NCBI GenBank assembly: GCA_020440605.1
Contig: JAGRNT010000018.1
Coordinates: forward strand, 26,244-90,243
DNA: 64,000 nt
Reading direction: 5' to 3'
Source of the DNA: a bacterium
Lineage (GTDB): Bacteria; 4484-113; JAFGCY01
The notes beneath the pieces are model-generated. The model was not told the DNA's origin, did no database searches, and saw only the letters and a list, made by a program, of their open reading frames with translations. Made by a program: the position numbers and the translations under genes. Positions 61,381-64,000 of the stretch are shown in pieces (position 1 is the first letter of the stretch; each line of letters begins with the position of its first letter).

Positions 61381-63216
61381 ATGCATACCAACATCAGGAA
61401 CTGGAACGGAATCCTCGCGGTGCTCATGGCCTTCGCCATGCTCTTCACCGCTTCCTGCGGGGCCGGGAACTCAATGGGCCTCAGCAATATCGATGACAAT
61501 TCTTCCGGGCAGAGCATCAATGATGACAGCCACAGGCTGCCGGGCCTGCCGCAGGATGACAGCCCATCCGGCCGCAGTGCCAGCGCAGTTGAGACATTTG
61601 CCGGTGACACGGCGATCGACTTCGTGAACGGCCTGCCGGGCGAGGGCGTAATGGTGCTCTCCAGCACTAAAACCGATGCCGCCTGGGCGCTCTACCAGAT
61701 CGGAGGCCTGAGCGGCCGCAAGGTCGAGAACCTCAGCATTTCCGCCCTGATCAACGGCGGTGACGAATTCTCCGTCGGCCTGAGCAACTACAGCGACGGC
61801 GTCTGGGACTTCCTGATCAGCAGCACCGGCGGCGTGTTCAACCACGATCTGACCGCGGAGCAGAGCCGTCTTGCCAGCAAGGCCGGCAACCTGTTCGTGG
61901 TGGTCGTCGTTGACAATGCGGCCCAGCTCAACATCATCGAGCTCAGCGTGGACAGCCGTCCGCTGGAGGAAGGCGAGGAGCTGCGTCCGGGCAAGGGCGG
62001 CCGCATCAGTGTGAGCGAGGGCCTGCCGGACAAGATCGTGATTCAGTGGGAGAGCGTGGACGGTGCCCTCAGCCATGAACTGTGGCGCGAGACCGACACC
62101 GATGGCGAGGATGAGAATGCCGTGCTGATCAGCACGATCCCGGTCCTCCCTGAGCAGATCAACTACAGCTATGAGGACTTCGACATCCTGCTCGACACCG
62201 AATACAAGTATGCGGTGCGTGCCATCAATGGCACCGGCCCCGGCAACTTCAGCCACTGGGAAAGCGGCTGGGCCGGCACCACCGCCCCCGAAGGCGGCGA
62301 AAATGAGATCGAGAATGAGCTGAAGGGCCTGATCGATGAGATCACTGAAGGCAGCATCACCGTTGATGGCAACGTGTTCCTCACGGATGAGTCCACGATC
62401 TGGCTCGGTGACAATGATGAGCTGCTGACGGCCGCCGACTTCGCGGTCGGGATGCCGGTCGAGATCAAGGGTGAGCGCTTCGGCAGCGACCAGTGGCTGG
62501 CCCGTACCATCGAGCTGGAGCTCGAGAATGAAGGCAACGAGATCAAGGTCACCGGTCTGATCGAGGCCATCGACCTTGCCAGCATCACGGTCGCCGGGAT
62601 CACGGCAACTCTCAGTGAGACCACGGTCTGGCTGGATGGCAACGGTGACCCGGCCCTGCCTGCGGACTTCCTCGTCGGCCTGAACGTCGAGCTCAGCTAC
62701 CTGGATGATGGCAATGGTGGTCTCAGCGCCGTGAAGGTGCAGCTGGAGAATGAGAACGAGACCAACAATGGCGAGCTCAGGCTGCGCGGTACGGTCAGCG
62801 CAATCGACGGCAGCTCCATCAGCGTGGATGGTGTGACGGTCAGCTTTGACGGCAGCACGGCATGGGAGGACCTGAACAAGGACCCGGCCCTGCCTGGCGA
62901 CTTCAGCGTGGACATGGATGTGCAGCTGGAAGCCCTTGCTGACGGCCTGGGTGGCTGGATCGCCACGATCGTCGGCATGGAGGACTGGGGTACCGACCCG
63001 CATGAATTCAACATCAGCGGCGTGATCACCGCACTTGATATGAGCAGCATCGCGGTCGAAGGCTTCAGCTTCGCCACCAGCCTTGACACGATCTGGCTGG
63101 ACATGGCCGGCGATCCGGCGGTGCAGGGCGACTTCAGCCTGGAGATGCAGGTTGACCTCAGCGCTGAGGAGGATGGCATCGGCGGCTGGAATGCCCTTGA
63201 TGTGCAGATGATCTGA
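61381..63216 (+). CDS. Lipoprotein with shared beta module, FnIII and DUF5666-like repeats
   Basis: A 611-residue lipoprotein, lipobox FTASC (C26). GGAGGTG lies 6 bp before ATG 61381. Residues 70-192 hold the shared beta module (WALYQIGGLSGRKVENLSISA, NYSDGVWDF, GNLFVVVVVDNAAQLNIIELSVD). An FnIII-like domain follows (208-295: IVIQWESVDGALSHELWRETD, YKYAVRAINGTG). Four OB-like DUF5666-type repeats end it (SITVDGNVFLTDESTIWL and its relatives), joined by short acidic linkers such as LENENETNNGE in place of poly-Gly. Terminator at 63262. Confidence 0.87.
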   Translation: MHTNIRNWNGILAVLMAFAMLFTASCGAGNSMGLSNIDDNSSGQSINDDSHRLPGLPQDDSPSGRSASAVETFAGDTAIDFVNGLPGEGVMVLSSTKTDAAWALYQIGGLSGRKVENLSISALINGGDEFSVGLSNYSDGVWDFLISSTGGVFNHDLTAEQSRLASKAGNLFVVVVVDNAAQLNIIELSVDSRPLEEGEELRPGKGGRISVSEGLPDKIVIQWESVDGALSHELWRETDTDGEDENAVLISTIPVLPEQINYSYEDFDILLDTEYKYAVRAINGTGPGNFSHWESGWAGTTAPEGGENEIENELKGLIDEITEGSITVDGNVFLTDESTIWLGDNDELLTAADFAVGMPVEIKGERFGSDQWLARTIELELENEGNEIKVTGLIEAIDLASITVAGITATLSETTVWLDGNGDPALPADFLVGLNVELSYLDDGNGGLSAVKVQLENENETNNGELRLRGTVSAIDGSSISVDGVTVSFDGSTAWEDLNKDPALPGDFSVDMDVQLEALADGLGGWIATIVGMEDWGTDPHEFNISGVITALDMSSIAVEGFSFATSLDTIWLDMAGDPAVQGDFSLEMQVDLSAEEDGIGGWNALDVQMI

Positions 63217-63261
63217 CGACAGTACTCTTGCACCAACGGACTGGTGTGGATAAGGTGAAGG

Positions 63262-63291
63262 AACAGCCCCGGCAACGGGGCTGTTTCAGTT
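63262..63291 (+). terminator. Rho-independent terminator
   Basis: Perfect 10-bp stem AACAGCCCCG (63262-63271) / CGGGGCTGTT (63276-63285) with a GCAA tetraloop, followed by TCAGTTT. It closes the DUF5666-like lipoprotein gene. Confidence 0.85.
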
Positions 63292-63433
63292 TCTGAATGC
63301 GGGTATCAGAACCGTCTCATTTAAGCTAAACTTCACAAACCGATTTCCTGTTGTTCTTTGCTGGAACGAGAGGCACCCAGGCCATAGAGGGAGCAAGTGC
63401 ATATCGCTGCCCCAGCGGTCTGAGAGGTATGTC

Positions 63434-64000
63434 ATGATCGTTTCCATCCTGCCGCGGCGGTGTATGCGCCCGGCACTCATGGTCTTCAGCGTCGCCGTGC
63501 TGGCACTGCTCCATTCCTGCGGTGGCCACGCCTCCCGCCCCGAGCAGCTCAGTCCCGCAGTACAGGACCCGGCCTCCTTCATGGCGGAACAGCTCAGCCA
63601 GCTGGACAGCCTGCCGCTGCCGGAGGGCATGGACCAGGCGCAGTGGGAGGAGCTGAAGCAGACGATGCGCAGCCAACTCAGTGGCACCAGGGCCACACTC
63701 GCTGCTCCGATCACCCCAGCCAGTGCGGCAAAGCTTGGCCTCGATGAACTGACCCTTACCCTGGCATGGGGCTACGCCTGCCAGGGCGACTACGACCAGA
63801 ACAGTGAGGTCAACATCGCCGACCTGGCCCCGATCGGCACCCATTTCGGCAAGAGCACCAACGGTGCGGGACCCTTCCCGCCGGGCAGCGTGGAAAGCAT
63901 GGTCGATGGTGATTCCAACGGTGAGATCAACATCGCGGACCTCTCGCCGATCGGCACCAACTTCGGGCGGCGGGTGGAGAAGTACAACGTCTACCGCACA
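63434..64000 (+). CDS. Lipoprotein with dockerin-like pair, incomplete at the window end
   Basis: An open frame of 189 codons from ATG 63434 to the last base. A GAGAGG site lies about 9 bp upstream and TAAACT at 63327 is a candidate -10 box. Residues 1-29 are a lipoprotein signal (LALLHSC, C29), followed by a short helical linker and two dockerin-like calcium loops at 118-139 (DYDQNSEVNIAD) and 158-178 (DGDSNGEINIAD), and then the start of an FnIII strand (VEKYNVYRT). It belongs to the same family of surface lipoproteins; the cohesin-like domain is missing. Confidence 0.85.
   Translation, partial: MIVSILPRRCMRPALMVFSVAVLALLHSCGGHASRPEQLSPAVQDPASFMAEQLSQLDSLPLPEGMDQAQWEELKQTMRSQLSGTRATLAAPITPASAAKLGLDELTLTLAWGYACQGDYDQNSEVNIADLAPIGTHFGKSTNGAGPFPPGSVESMVDGDSNGEINIADLSPIGTNFGRRVEKYNVYRT

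Overview
The window is GC-rich (about 60% by eye) bacterial DNA from a diderm organism. The sequence supports a second membrane directly: there is an LptB-type LPS-transport ATPase, an Omp85/BamA-like beta-barrel ending in phenylalanine, a periplasmic octaheme cytochrome, and more than a dozen proteins with lipoprotein signal peptides. A DUF6470-fliW pair implies flagella somewhere in the genome. I cannot assign a phylum: the housekeeping proteins are generic and the surface proteins fit no lineage I know well. It is most likely an uncultured or poorly sampled lineage.

Layout. 1-2.8 kb: an incomplete membrane-anchored propeller-like protein, DUF6470, fliW and a small membrane protein. 3.1-11.4 kb: tRNA-Ser, two VOC (glyoxalase-fold) proteins, two DinB-fold proteins, a P1B-4 metal ATPase, an SDR, an aldo/keto reductase, a secreted protein broken by an in-frame UGA, and long intergenic repeat fields. 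11.9-18.0 kb: a PKD/dockerin-like lipoprotein, an octaheme cytochrome lipoprotein, a TlpA-like thioredoxin and a Fur-family repressor. 18.2-24.6 kb: a PKD/propeller lipoprotein and three Sel1-repeat paralogues. 24.6-29.6 kb (minus): CDF transporter, a large unknown lipoprotein and lptB, preceded by a secreted unknown. 29.8-36.1 kb: hslV, a lipoprotein with a probable thioester domain, small membrane proteins and three paralogous secreted proteins. 36.7-39.9 kb (minus): pyrC and the Omp85-like protein. 40-50.6 kb: two giant paralogous lipoproteins, one small one and a poly-Gly-linked DUF5666-like one. 50.8-56.5 kb: a MocR-type regulator with its lipoprotein partner, and hslU. 56.7-64 kb: four more surface proteins, the last cut by the window edge.

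The unifying theme is a large surface lipoprotein system built from a shared set of parts: a cohesin-like N-terminal domain, paired dockerin-like EF-hand loops, FnIII, PKD or Ig-like repeats, propeller-like repeats, DUF5666-like repeats, and a roughly 110-residue beta module shared by six lipoproteins that I do not recognise. Other points are a MocR homologue whose PLP lysine is methionine and which has a strong palindromic operator, hslV and hslU 25 kb apart, a set of genes with a -10 box directly before the start codon (probably leaderless), and intergenic spaces filled with 7-bp tandem arrays, often in inverted pairs, and hairpins whose stems change in a compensated way.
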